A DNA stretch of 64,000 nucleotides, taken from Bacteroidales bacterium. GTDB lineage: Bacteria > Bacteroidota > Bacteroidia > Bacteroidales > UBA932. The stretch's first letter is position 1; every line of letters begins with the position of its first letter. Of the stretch, positions 1-10,400 are shown piece after piece. Under the pieces are notes generated by a model, which saw nothing but the letters and a program-made list of their open reading frames with translations, was not told where the DNA came from and ran no database searches. The stretch is taken from the NCBI GenBank assembly GCA_017504965.1, contig JAFVQD010000008.1, forward strand, positions 62,001 to 126,000. The letters run 5' to 3'. The translations under genes and the position numbers were made by a program.

Positions 1-1171
1 TAACGCAGTGACAATCTCAGAAGTGGAAGGTACTGTAGAGTACGACAGCCTGGTAGAGGGTGTCACCTACAGGGAAGAAGCTGCTGATGAGTTCTCACTA
101 CACCGTGAAAAAGTGGTTATCGAATCACGTGACAAATCAAAGAACCCTTCTATCAAGATTATGAAAGATGGCATCGAGGTGAAACAATACAACCTCCCTG
201 TAGGTGCCCACATTATGGTAGACAAAGGTTCAGAGATCAAAGTGGGTGATGTTATCGTCAAGATCCCTAGAGCTATCGGTAAGTCAGGCGATATCACCGG
301 TGGTCTTCCACGTGTGACCGAGCTGTTTGAGGCACGTAATCCATCTAACCCTGCTATAGTATCAGAGATCAACGGTGAGGTACAGATGGGTAAGATCAAA
401 CGCGGTAACAGAGAGATCATCGTCAAATCGAAGACAGGAGATGAGAAACACTATCTTGTACCACTATCCAAACAGATTCTTGTACAGGAGAATGACTATG
501 TAAGGGCAGGTATGCCTCTATCTGATGGTGCTGTTTCTCCTTCTGACATATTGAATATCCTCGGTCCTATCAAAGTTCAGGAGTATATCGTAAACGAAGT
601 TCAAGCCGTTTACCGTATGCAGGGTGTGAAGATCAACGACAAACACTTTGAGATCATCGTTCGTCAGATGATGCGTAAAGTGCAGATCGTAGATCCGGGT
701 GATACCCACTTCCTGCCTGAGCAGCTTGTAGACAAATGGGAATTCAACCACGAGAACGATGAGATCTTCGATAAGAAGGTGGTAACTGATGCAGGAGACT
801 CTACAGAGCTTAAACCTGGTCAGATCATCACTCTCCGCAGACTAAGAGATGAAAACTCTATCCTCAAACGTCAGGATCTTAAACTTGTAGAGGCTCGCGA
901 CGCCGTTCCTGCCACATCAAATCAGATCCTACAGGGTATTACCCGTGCAGCATTGAAGACAAGCAGCTTTATGTCTGCCGCTTCATTCCAGGAGACTACA
1001 AAAGTTCTCTCAGACGCAGCTATCAGAGGTAAAGTCGACACTCTTGAAGGTCTTAAAGAGAACGTTATCTGCGGACATCCTATCCCTGCAGGTACCGGTC
1101 TTAGAGAGTACGAAAGGATCATCGTGGCATCTATGGATGACTACAAGAAGATGACAGGAGCACAAGAGTAA
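1..1171 (+). CDS. rpoC: DNA-directed RNA polymerase subunit beta' (3' part)
   Basis: This is the C-terminal part of the beta' subunit of RNA polymerase. The reading frame is already open at the left edge (codons run from base 2), so the gene starts outside the window; the GTG at base 8 is internal. About 390 residues are present. They include the conserved stretches [17 protein letters not shown] and [23 protein letters not shown], which are hallmarks of the trigger-loop side and C-terminal clamp region of bacterial beta'. The product ends MTGAQE. It is followed by a bidirectional hairpin terminator facing the convergent barrel gene. Identity is certain; only the 5' boundary is missing. Confidence 0.97.
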   Translation, partial: NAVTISEVEGTVEYDSLVEGVTYREEAADEFSLHREKVVIESRDKSKNPSIKIMKDGIEVKQYNLPVGAHIMVDKGSEIKVGDVIVKIPRAIGKSGDITGGLPRVTELFEARNPSNPAIVSEINGEVQMGKIKRGNREIIVKSKTGDEKHYLVPLSKQILVQENDYVRAGMPLSDGAVSPSDILNILGPIKVQEYIVNEVQAVYRMQGVKINDKHFEIIVRQMMRKVQIVDPGDTHFLPEQLVDKWEFNHENDEIFDKKVVTDAGDSTELKPGQIITLRRLRDENSILKRQDLKLVEARDAVPATSNQILQGITRAALKTSSFMSAASFQETTKVLSDAAIRGKVDTLEGLKENVICGHPIPAGTGLREYERIIVASMDDYKKMTGAQE

Positions 1172-1192
1172 TCTGATCCGAAGTAATAAACC

Positions 1193-1226
1193 AAAAGGAG
1201 GTGACTTGTAAAAGCCACCTCCTTTT
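1193..1226. terminator. Bidirectional intrinsic terminator between rpoC and the PorV/PorQ-like gene
   Basis: An 11-bp perfect stem (AAAAGGAGGTG at 1193-1203 with CACCTCCTTTT at 1216-1226) has A-rich and T-rich flanks on both sides. It can therefore end both the rpoC transcript and the opposing protease/barrel transcript. Confidence 0.85.
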
Positions 1227-1251
1227 CTTATATCTCCATTCATCCTATATC

Positions 1252-2160
1252 TTAGAAGTCATACCCCAGAGATAAGATATATGAACCATTCACCGGTGAA
1301 TCACCAAATCCCATAATATAAGCACCATTTACAGTGACACCGAAGATATTTATACCTATACCAGCAGAGGCATAGCTTGGGATGGCATTATCATCTCCAT
1401 AGTGATAACCCACTCTGGCCGAGATCATCTTATTATAATTGTACTCAGCACCTACACCGGCCATAATACCACCTTTATATATAAGGTAGTCTGCCTCGGC
1501 ACTTACCAAGAGGGTATTCTTCTCATTGATGCCATATTTGTAACCCACTCCGGCTTTAGCCATAGCCGGAAGATCATAAGGGCCATACCCATAATCTATC
1601 TTTGAGCCTATATTGGTCACAGACACAGAGGCCATAAGGCCCTTCAGTTTGTATGAGACCGATATGTCTGCAGATATGGCACTTGCATCACCGTCCTTGA
1701 TCATAGATGACAAAGTATATCGGATATTGGCTCCCAACGAGAGTCCTAAAAAGAGTTTATAGGCAGCTGCCACCTCAGCAGAGAGTTCCACCGGGGTATA
1801 CATCTCTGACACAAAGCCCATATTGTCTGTAATATCATACGGTGTATGTGTATAGTACTTTCCACTTATACCCACAGCGAGCTTGCCCATCCTGTAAAAA
1901 CCGGAGAGCCCCATCATATTATTATTCAATATTTCAGGCTGCCACGCCATATATGACACTGATGCGTACATATTGTCCTCTGCATAGGCCATAGCAGAAG
2001 CATTGTTTGTCACTGTAAAAGAGTTTGCATCCAGAGTAAGGGTATTACCACCCATACTGTATGAGTATGGATCAGAGGAGATATTCAAAAACTCGAGACT
2101 CTGAGCATATGAGCCTAAAGCAATAAATGACAAAACGAAAACCAATAATATTTTTTTCAT
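1252..2160 (-). CDS. PorV/PorQ-family outer-membrane beta-barrel protein
   Basis: A 302-residue protein with a clear signal peptide (MKKILLVFVLSFIALGSYAQ, cleaved after AYAQ-like residues) followed by alternating beta strands rich in G, Y and S. It ends in an outer-membrane signature, SLGYDF. The start of the mature protein (LEFLNISSDPYSYSMGG, with a following NNASAM) matches the PorV/PorQ family of T9SS-associated 14-strand barrels (family knowledge). PorV shuttles T9SS substrates and PorQ belongs to the attachment complex; I cannot assign it to either. It lies 11 bases downstream of a protease carrying a T9SS C-terminal domain, in the same direction, so the two are probably co-transcribed and functionally linked. 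A generic UPF0164-type barrel is the alternative. Confidence 0.75.
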   Translation of the reverse strand: MKKILLVFVLSFIALGSYAQSLEFLNISSDPYSYSMGGNTLTLDANSFTVTNNASAMAYAEDNMYASVSYMAWQPEILNNNMMGLSGFYRMGKLAVGISGKYYTHTPYDITDNMGFVSEMYTPVELSAEVAAAYKLFLGLSLGANIRYTLSSMIKDGDASAISADISVSYKLKGLMASVSVTNIGSKIDYGYGPYDLPAMAKAGVGYKYGINEKNTLLVSAEADYLIYKGGIMAGVGAEYNYNKMISARVGYHYGDDNAIPSYASAGIGINIFGVTVNGAYIMGFGDSPVNGSYILSLGYDF

Positions 2161-2171
2161 AACCGAAGTTT

Positions 2172-4805
2172 CTATAGTTTGACAATACTTCTTCTTGTGA
2201 TCTCACCATTAACATTCACCTCTACAGAATAACTGCCGGCACCCCAGGTGGTAGCATCTACTGTATAAGGATGGAAAGGATCTATGGCCACATCTGCTTG
2301 TGAGTATACTGTAGCTCCTGAGATATTGGTGACTACCACTTTGGCCACCACCTCATTGGCAGTTCTTATATTGAATGTGGTCTGAACGGGGTTAGGATAG
2401 ATATCCAGAGGCACGGCACTATCTCTCAAAAGTACATCGAACGAAGCTGAAGCAGAAGCCCCTTTTGCATCTGCCCCTTTCACAGTGATGGTAGTGGCTC
2501 CATACCAGTTACCTTTCAGCTTGAGTGTAGAGCCATCGATGGTCATATCCACTATCTTGGAAGTGGCTGATGATGTAGCAGTATAGGTCAGTGCCTCCCC
2601 GTCATCATCTTTAATATACTGGGACAAGTCAATGGTTTGCTCCTCCCCTTTCTGGATCAAAACATTAGGGATCTGGGCAGAGACAGCCGGAGGTGTATTT
2701 GGCTTGATGGTATAATTTATAGACACAGAAGCTGTGCCATCATACTTATCTGTCACAGTAAGTTTAGCTGAATATGATCCTGAATCTGCTTTATACGCAT
2801 CCAAAGAGACTTCAAGAGTATCCCCAATTTTCTTCACCCCTGCAGCCGATGAGCCTGATTTAAAATCAAAGTCCCAAGAGTGACTGTCAGGATCCTTCAC
2901 CACAAATTTGTATACTTTTGACTCGAAAGGCTTAAGTGTAACCGATATATCATCCCCAGGTGTAATCACAGGGGCGATATTGTCTTCTGTTTTGGCACTA
3001 ACCTGATTTGAAAGCTGTGATACTTTATTGGATGCTGAGAAAGCCTGAATCCTTACGAAGTAATCAGTCTGGAATTCAAGATCTGTAACAGTATAGGTAA
3101 GTTTTTCCCCTAATGGGACAGCACCACCCAAAACTACTACTGTCTTCACCAAATCGTCTTGTGTTTCAGGATTAAAGGCAGACAAGTCTTTAGTACTATA
3201 ATATATTCTGTATCCATAAGTGGACTCACCGTTTGTAGCAGATGTGGTCCATTCCACTTTTAGCTGGTTCGAATATGGGGTAGCTGCCAGTTCGGTCACA
3301 GGCTCAGGGAGAGCACCATCATCTTCATAAAGGGCAGCAAAAGCATCCAGTGCACCTACCCCCAACAAACCTTTGTAGCGTGAATTTATCTCATTGGAAT
3401 AAAGTTTCTCCTCATCTGCAGATTCCAGAAGTTTGGTCCACAGCATATCATTGGTATACCCGGGACCTCCAAACTTGGAGACCATCAGGGCTGCCACACC
3501 AGATACGTGAGGGCAGGCCATCGAAGTTCCGCTCATAGCACCGAACTGGTTATTCGGGATGGTACTATACACATCACCATATGGAGAAGCTCCGTTCTCA
3601 CCACCCGGAGCTGCTATATCGACCCAGCTGCCATAATTTGAATATGAAGATTTCGCACCTGAAGGGCCTGTAGCAGCCACAGTGATAACCCCGTCATACA
3701 TACTTGGATATGCTGTCGTAGCATTCTCATTGCCTGCAGCAAAAATCACTACTCCACCCTTCATCGGGCCAATCTGATTCCCGTGCTCATCTATACCTGC
3801 GTTATCTTTAAAATACTCTATAGCCTCTATCAGGTATTCCGGTGTAGATGTAGCATCAAGAAGAGACCAGCTGTTTTGAGAGATAACTGCGCCATTGTCA
3901 GCTGCATAGACAAAAGCCCTCTGAATATATGCCGGAGAATTGCCACTGATAGTTTGACAAGTCATAATCCTCGCTCCTGGCTCAGTGCCATTACCACCGG
4001 CGATACCGGCACCGTATTTCCCATTATTATTCACAGCTGCGACTGTTCCTGCCACGTGTGTACCGTGGTCCTCCGGCTTGATGGCTCCCTGCATAGATGA
4101 TCCGTCTGCCCCTACAGCGAAGTTATAACCATATATATCGTCATTATATCCATTATTGTCATCATCCACCCCCACAGTACCATTAAGCTCTTTCTCATTC
4201 ACCCACATAGCATCTGCCAGATCCTCGTGTCTGTAATCTACACCGGCATCTATCACTGCCACTATCACAGATGGATCTCCTGTTTCCAGACTCCACGCTT
4301 TCAAAAGATTTATATCGGCTCCCATAACATAACCATCCTTAGGGGCTGTATTATGATAGTGCCACTGATGTGAGAAATATGGATCATTGAATGGATTTGA
4401 AAGTGCATTATCCTGTGCAGGTCTGATAACAGGCATATACTCTACGATCTCCACACCCTCTAAAACTGAAAAATCCTGTGCAGCTTTAGTTAGGGATACA
4501 TTCGGATTGAATGTTATATGGTACCACAGGTGGAGCCCGGCAGCCCTGTGCCTCTCCTCAAATCTCGGATCTGTAGGAAAGAGCTTCTCAATACTGTAAA
4601 TTTCGAGTTCAGAAAGGGCATCAGAGATCGATTTGGTCTGTGCTATCTCCTCTTTCATCTTTACTACTATACTACCTGTATGAACAGTCCCTACATCCTC
4701 TATAGTGGTCTGAGATGGTACCTGGATTTCATACGACTCTTTCGTATTACATCCGATGATGAGTATACATAAAATACCCGCTAATAATGAAAATCTTCTG
4801 CTCAT
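2172..4805 (-). CDS. Secreted S8 subtilisin-family protease with T9SS C-terminal sorting domain
   Basis: An 877-residue multidomain protease. I place the start at the ATG ending at 4805 (MSRRF); an upstream in-frame start would put 20 extra residues before the signal peptide. The signal peptide carries a lipobox-like IIGC (Cys19). Then come an N-terminal prodomain (about 40-130) and a subtilisin domain with Asp186 (VIDAG), His250 (DHGTHVAG), the oxyanion Asn in AAGNEN, and Ser428 (SGTSMACPHVSG). A fibronectin type III domain, cadherin/Ig-like beta domains and a final domain of about 75 residues follow. The last contains IYPNPV and ends RRSIVKL, typical of type A T9SS sorting signals. The product is probably exported to the cell surface to degrade protein. 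A lipobox together with a T9SS domain is unusual. Confidence 0.9.
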   Translation of the reverse strand: MSRRFSLLAGILCILIIGCNTKESYEIQVPSQTTIEDVGTVHTGSIVVKMKEEIAQTKSISDALSELEIYSIEKLFPTDPRFEERHRAAGLHLWYHITFNPNVSLTKAAQDFSVLEGVEIVEYMPVIRPAQDNALSNPFNDPYFSHQWHYHNTAPKDGYVMGADINLLKAWSLETGDPSVIVAVIDAGVDYRHEDLADAMWVNEKELNGTVGVDDDNNGYNDDIYGYNFAVGADGSSMQGAIKPEDHGTHVAGTVAAVNNNGKYGAGIAGGNGTEPGARIMTCQTISGNSPAYIQRAFVYAADNGAVISQNSWSLLDATSTPEYLIEAIEYFKDNAGIDEHGNQIGPMKGGVVIFAAGNENATTAYPSMYDGVITVAATGPSGAKSSYSNYGSWVDIAAPGGENGASPYGDVYSTIPNNQFGAMSGTSMACPHVSGVAALMVSKFGGPGYTNDMLWTKLLESADEEKLYSNEINSRYKGLLGVGALDAFAALYEDDGALPEPVTELAATPYSNQLKVEWTTSATNGESTYGYRIYYSTKDLSAFNPETQDDLVKTVVVLGGAVPLGEKLTYTVTDLEFQTDYFVRIQAFSASNKVSQLSNQVSAKTEDNIAPVITPGDDISVTLKPFESKVYKFVVKDPDSHSWDFDFKSGSSAAGVKKIGDTLEVSLDAYKADSGSYSAKLTVTDKYDGTASVSINYTIKPNTPPAVSAQIPNVLIQKGEEQTIDLSQYIKDDDGEALTYTATSSATSKIVDMTIDGSTLKLKGNWYGATTITVKGADAKGASASASFDVLLRDSAVPLDIYPNPVQTTFNIRTANEVVAKVVVTNISGATVYSQADVAIDPFHPYTVDATTWGAGSYSVEVNVNGEITRRSIVKL

Positions 4806-4831
4806 AGCAACTTTTTTTAAATACATAAGAA

Positions 4832-4839
4832 CGAAGATA
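4832..4839 (-). promoter_or_regulatory. Probable -7 promoter box of the protease/barrel operon
   Basis: Reading the minus strand, TATCTTCG differs at one base from the Bacteroidetes -7 consensus TAnnTTTG. It lies 26 bases before the ATG ending at 4805 and downstream of the SusCD-operon terminator, so the protease operon has room for its own promoter. No clear -33 box was seen. Confidence 0.4.
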
Positions 4840-4871
4840 AGAAAAAGATTGGGATATATATGCATATCATA

Positions 4872-4906
4872 TAAAAAAAAGACCGCCTCTTGAAAAGAGA
4901 CGGTCT
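4872..4906 (-). terminator. Intrinsic terminator of the SusCD operon
   Basis: On the minus strand an 11-12 bp stem (AGACCGTCTCTT pairing with AGAGGCGGTCT, one mismatch) is followed directly by eight T residues. It lies 26 bases after the lipoprotein stop and separates the transporter operon from the protease operon. Confidence 0.9.
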
Positions 4907-4931
4907 GATTATATGCTTAATCTATACCAGA

Positions 4932-5819
4932 TTATAGCCAGCTCTCAAGAGCAGGACCTCCTGGAAGAGATAGGAAGCAAGGGTATTTGGTACCAAAGCC
5001 GCCAAGACCATCGATATACCAGTAAGGGTAGAAACCGATAACTTTCTCTTCATAGAACTTACTCTTAACATCTTCAGCAGTTGAACCTGTCAAATATGAA
5101 GGATAGTAAGCTTTGATATCTGTACCGGCGCCTTGATAAAGTATACCAGGACACCACCAGCCGCTCCAAGCTACGTTTACACCATTCTCAAGAACCCAGA
5201 ACTCTATATAAGAGTTTCTTGCTCCACCTGGCTCCCAACCGGCAGCTGCGATAGCTGCATCGTTGTAAGGATTCATGATACGATAACGGTCAAAATTGTT
5301 AGCTTTAAGAACCTCTACTTTACGGATACCATAATCTGTAGATGTCATAAGAGCCAAGTTATCGAACCACTCACCTTCACCAAGAGATACCCAAGTGTAA
5401 GCTTTGGCAAGTGTAAGTGTAGCAGAAGCTACAGCGATATTTGCATTGAAAGATGCAGAGTCTGCAAGAGACACAGTACCTTTATATGATTTACCAACTT
5501 CCATAGCTGTAATATCCAATGAAAGGACAGCAGTGCTCTCACCGGCATTGAAGGTTACAGATGCAGGACAAACTACTCCAGAAGTGAATGTAGACTTAAC
5601 AGCTACAGTAGTAGCCTCAGATGATGTATTACGTGAAAGTAGAACATCAAAAGTAGGTGAAGTATCCAGAATCTCCTGGTTTACTAAAGTACTTTGAACA
5701 AAAGAAACCTCGCAAGAATTCACTGGTGAGTAAGTAGGCATAGGGTGCTCTACGTTACATGCAGAAACTAGAAGGACAGCTGCTGCAATTGATGATAATG
5801 CTTTAAATATTTTTTTCAT
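4932..5819 (-). CDS. Lipoprotein of a SusCD operon (third gene, unknown ligand role)
   Basis: A 295-residue protein with a lipoprotein signal peptide (lipobox VSAC, Cys21). The first half (about 35-135) has an Ig/Calx-beta-like pattern: VSFVQSTLVNQE, TSPTFDVLLSRN, PASVTFNAGESTAVLSLDI. The second half is rich in aromatic residues (WSGWWC, FYPYWYIDG), as often seen in surface binding modules. It is the third gene of the SusC-SusD operon, 37 bases after susD, the position where SusE/SusF-like surface lipoproteins sit. I do not recognise a named family for the C-terminal half and infer only that it is a surface-exposed accessory binding protein. Confidence 0.7.
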   Translation of the reverse strand: MKKIFKALSSIAAAVLLVSACNVEHPMPTYSPVNSCEVSFVQSTLVNQEILDTSPTFDVLLSRNTSSEATTVAVKSTFTSGVVCPASVTFNAGESTAVLSLDITAMEVGKSYKGTVSLADSASFNANIAVASATLTLAKAYTWVSLGEGEWFDNLALMTSTDYGIRKVEVLKANNFDRYRIMNPYNDAAIAAAGWEPGGARNSYIEFWVLENGVNVAWSGWWCPGILYQGAGTDIKAYYPSYLTGSTAEDVKSKFYEEKVIGFYPYWYIDGLGGFGTKYPCFLSLPGGPALESWL

Positions 5820-5856
5820 AATCTTATTCTATTTTATGTTAAACAAATACTTAAAA

Positions 5857-7428
5857 CTACTCAACATTAGGAGCTAGTGCAGGATCGTCACCTGTATTTC
5901 CTTCTGGTGCACTTCCGATAGGGTTCTGAACGATACCAGGGTTAGCATCGATCTCCTTTTGAGGGATTGTCATAACCCAGTCAAATGACTCAGGGTTAGT
6001 ACAGTCACGATTGTTAAGAAGACCTGCTACAGGGTGACCCATTTCACGGGTACGAACGAAGCCCTGACGGAGACGTTTGATGTCGTATACACGGCCATAC
6101 TCACCCCAAAGCTCGATACGTCTCTGAAGAAGGATCTCCTCAAGAAGTGAACCGGTTTTGTCGGTAGTAAGTGTTCCAAGTGCGGTACCAGTTAGATTTG
6201 AACAGTCATAATTAGGACGACGATAGCTCATAAACTCGTTCAATAGAGCTTTTGCTTCTGCCTCATTACCAGTTCTAACTGCAGCCTCAGCAGCTGTCAA
6301 GTACATCTCAGGAACTCTCATAAAGATATGGTCAGCACCTACATAAGGGTCAGCTGCATTTGCAAATCTGAATTTGTACTGCTGGTAACCCATAGTTTTG
6401 CCGTCAGCAAGAGCTTCATAGTTCCACCAAGCTTTACGAACGTCGTTTGCAGCGATCTGGTCATATAGCCAAGCGCTGCAAGCTTTTCTTGCATCACGAC
6501 CATAACCGTCGAAAGCGATATCCATATGTGCAAGGAACTGAGGGTTGGTAGTACCTTGGTCACGGATGATCTCAGCACCCCAAAGAACATCATCAGCTGT
6601 AGCATCATTGAAGCCATCAAGAACTTCTGCAGTAAGGTCGGCACCTTTAAGAGCCTCAGTAGCTGCTGTATAAGCCACATCATATTTACCCATATTCAAA
6701 GCGATACGAGCTTTGATACCCTGAGCTACATAGATGTCGATATGTGAACAGTGCTGCTGAGCCTGACCCTTGCTAAGAAGATCGATAGCTGTGTTGATAT
6801 CGTTCATAGCCTGAGTATAAACCTCAGCATTGGTAGAACGAGGTTTGCCCTCAGTACCAGCTGAAGAAGGCTCAGTGTAGATAGGAACACAAAGTCTGTC
6901 CTCGTGACCGATATAGCTACGTGCATAAGTCATAGCAAGATATAGGTAAGAGTAAGCACGAAGTGCATAAGCATTACCCATAATGTAAGCTACATCAGCT
7001 GAAGGACCTTGCATAGTCTCTTGAGCAGCGATGATATAGTTTACCTGAGAGATAATAGTATAATAGTAGTTCCAGCAGTCATAAGGACGCCAAGTACCAG
7101 ATGTATAAGCATCTTTTACATCATACAGATAGTCATACCAGAACCAACCATTACCTTGGTTGTCCATAACCATATCTTCACCCATAAGGTCACCCATAAG
7201 GGCATAAGACTGGATACCGAAACATTGGTGGTAGTTACCTGTGGTGGTAACACCCCATGACCATAGAAAGCGGATAGTACCGTTTAGTGCCATCATACCA
7301 CCATTGGTGTTCTCAAGCATAAACTCACCTGATACCGCATCAGTAGGGTTGGTGTTAAGCTTCTCCTCATTACAAGAAGTAGCTAGAGCCATCACGGCTG
7401 CGATTGCTAATAATAGTATTTTTTTCAT
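5857..7428 (-). CDS. RagB/SusD-family outer-membrane nutrient-binding lipoprotein
   Basis: A 523-residue SusD-like lipoprotein. The chosen ATG ends at 7428 (MKKILLLAI) and gives a clean signal peptide with lipobox ATSC; a start five codons earlier would overlap the susC stop. Family signs are the N-terminal YDYLYDVKDAY and YYTIISQVNYII helices, the tetratricopeptide-like region AYALRAYSYLYLAMTYAR, and the C-terminal LLEEILLQRRIELWGEYGRVYDIKRLRQG, of which RRIELWGEG-type text is diagnostic. SusD proteins cap the SusC channel and bind sugars or peptides at the cell surface. The gene starts 14 bases after susC and is surely co-transcribed with it. Ligand class cannot be read from the sequence. 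Confidence 0.95.
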   Translation of the reverse strand: MKKILLLAIAAVMALATSCNEEKLNTNPTDAVSGEFMLENTNGGMMALNGTIRFLWSWGVTTTGNYHQCFGIQSYALMGDLMGEDMVMDNQGNGWFWYDYLYDVKDAYTSGTWRPYDCWNYYYTIISQVNYIIAAQETMQGPSADVAYIMGNAYALRAYSYLYLAMTYARSYIGHEDRLCVPIYTEPSSAGTEGKPRSTNAEVYTQAMNDINTAIDLLSKGQAQQHCSHIDIYVAQGIKARIALNMGKYDVAYTAATEALKGADLTAEVLDGFNDATADDVLWGAEIIRDQGTTNPQFLAHMDIAFDGYGRDARKACSAWLYDQIAANDVRKAWWNYEALADGKTMGYQQYKFRFANAADPYVGADHIFMRVPEMYLTAAEAAVRTGNEAEAKALLNEFMSYRRPNYDCSNLTGTALGTLTTDKTGSLLEEILLQRRIELWGEYGRVYDIKRLRQGFVRTREMGHPVAGLLNNRDCTNPESFDWVMTIPQKEIDANPGIVQNPIGSAPEGNTGDDPALAPNVE

Positions 7429-7442
7429 AATCATTTCCACCA

Positions 7443-10400
7443 TTAGAAGTTAATGTCAATACCACAAGAGAATGATCTGGTAGGAGCATAGCTATAAGAT
7501 GTGCCACCAGTCAAGTTGTATTGAGGGTCCATACCGTTCAAGTAGTTGAACATAGCGATATTGTCACCCACTAGGAAGATACGAAGGCCTTTGATATGAG
7601 CCTTTTGAGTCCATTTCTGAGGAAGGGTGTAACCAAGCTGGATAGACTTGATAGTGAAGTATGAAGCGTCGATCAAGTTCTTGTCTGTACCAAGACGGCC
7701 AGAGTTAACCATAACTGCAGGTACGTCGGTTACATCACCAGGTTTCTGCCAACGGCGAAGGATCTGTTTGTTCCAAGTATCACCGAAGTACATAGCCTCC
7801 ATAGACTGAGCATATACTGACTCATATACGTGACCACCATAAGAGAAAGTAGTCAAGAATGAGAAGTCAACTGGGCCAAGCTGGAAGTCTGAGCCGAATG
7901 AACCCTGGAATTTAGGAGCACGGCTGTCAAGATAATATTTAGAGTTCTGAGCCTCAGTTTTGCTAGAAGTTATGTAGTCAGAACCTTCGATCTTATCACC
8001 GTTCTCATCTTTCTTGTATGCCCAGTATAGCTGGCTACCTGTTGCAGGGTCTACACCAGCAGACTTAACCATGTGGTAAGTGTAGATAGGAAGACCTACT
8101 TTAATAACCTGAGTACCTGAAATTTCATCTACACCATCAGTAAGTGAAAGAACGGTATTCTTGTTGGTATAGAACATAACAGTAGAACTTGCACGGAAGT
8201 TCTGTTTCTGTAGCCAGTTAACACGTACTGTAGCCTCAAGACCCTGATTCTTCAATGAACCGATATTGTCGCTGTAGCCAGTGAAACCGGTAGACATTGC
8301 CATAGGGTTTGAAAGAAGCAAATCAGTAGTTTTGCTGATATAGTACTCAACGTTCAAGTTCAAAAGTCTCTTGAATAGAGTAGCTTCCAAACCGATATTC
8401 CAAGTACCTTTCTTCTCCCAAGTTACGTTTTTGTTCTCAAGTGAGTTAACAAGAGCACCAGGGTTACCGGCATTTGCCCAAGTCAAATCATAGAATGACT
8501 GCCAAGCATAGTAAGTACCAAGGTCGTCGTTACCAAGCTGACCATAAGATGCACGGATTGTCATGTTGTCCATCCAAGCAGCACCTTTCATAAATGGCTC
8601 TTCAGAAAGTCTCCAAGAACCACCCACTGACCAGAATTGACCCCAACGGTTGTCTTTGTAGAAACGTGAAGAACCGTCAGTACGCCAAGTAGCCTCAAGA
8701 TAGTATCTGTCTGCATAGTCATAACCAAGACGACCAAGATAAGACTCGATTCTGTAGTCTTGAGAATATGAGTTGGCACCACCGATAGTTACAGCAGGAG
8801 CAAGCTCAGGAATACCAGGATATACTTGGTTACGAGAAGCATACAAATATTTATAGTTGTATGAGTAGTACTCGTGACCACCTTGAACCAAAATGTGGTG
8901 ATCGCCGAAAGTACGGTCATAAGCCAACAACTGGTTGAAAGTGTATGAGAATGTACGTGTATTGTATTTGTCTACAGAACCTTGGGTCTGAGCACCATCA
9001 CCGTGATAAGGGTTGTAGTATGAAGTGATGTTTCTGTTGGTAAGGTCAGCACCGAAGTTTACAGTGAAAGTAAGACCTTTCAATGCGCCAAGGCTATCAT
9101 CGTTACCACCAAGTCTGAAGTAAGTACGTGCACCTACGTTGTCACGAAGAGTCTCATAGTGGTTATCATAAAGGTCACCCACTACGTTGAAACCACCAGC
9201 TTTTGGACGGCCATCCTCACCATAGTCATATAGTTTGTTGCCAAACTCGTCTACCATAGTCTGACCTGCTGCATCTTTTCTGTATACAGGGTAGATAGGA
9301 GCCATAAACTGAGCTGAATACCAAGCATTACCAGTTTGGGTGCTTGAATATTGTGATGAGTTAGAGTTAGTGTAAGCGTAGTTTGCGTTAACACCCATAG
9401 CCAACCATTTGGTTACGTTATGGTCTACGTTTGCACGAGCTGAGTAACGTTGGAACATGGTAGTGATAAGAACACCGTCTTCTTTCAAATAACCAACTGA
9501 AAGGGCATATTTGGTTTTCTCGTTACCACCGTTTGCACCTACCTGATACTCTTGACGAAGAGCCTGAGTGTTAGTCAACTCATCCATCCAGTCCTCATCC
9601 CAAGAAGAAACTGCATCAGCGTGAACTTTACCGGTAGCAGGGTCGATAACTGTATCCCAAGTGTAGTTTTTGAAAGGGTTATAAGTCTCACCACCAAGTG
9701 TAGGACCTAGATCTTCCATTGCATACTGCATAGCTACATCCATAGGATAACCACCGTTGAAGTAGTAGTTGTTCTTCATAGCTTCGTAAGTGATCTCTAC
9801 GAACTCTCTTTGGTCAAGAACATCATATCTCTTAAGAGAGCGCTGCTGCATACCTACCTGAGCTTTGAAGTTTACGTTAGTCACACCATCAGAACCTTTT
9901 TTAGTAGTAATCATAACTACACCGTTAGCACCACGAGCACCGTAAAGAGCAGCAGCTGCAGCATCTTTAAGAACGGTCATTGACTCGATGTCATTAGGGT
10001 TGATAGATGCAAGGTTACCGTCGAAAGCGATACCATCCACTACGTAAAGAGGAGTAGATGAAGCGTTGATGGAACCTACACCACGGATTTGGATAGAAGC
10101 ACCATCACCAGGCTGTCCACCACCTGAAGTGGTAGTTACACCGGCAACAAGACCTTCGATCGCCTTAGCAACGTTGGAAACGGTACGTTTGGTGATGCTT
10201 TCGGTCTTAACAGTAGCAGCAGAACCGGTGAACGAAGATTTCTTCGCTGTACCGTAAGCTACCATCACTACCTCATCCAAAGACTCTGCGTCAGGAGTAA
10301 GAGCAACATCCAATGCAGTATTACCATTAACAGCCATAGTAGCTGTAGTGTAACCTACATAGACAAACTCCAACACACCATTTGCAGGCACGCTGATGGT

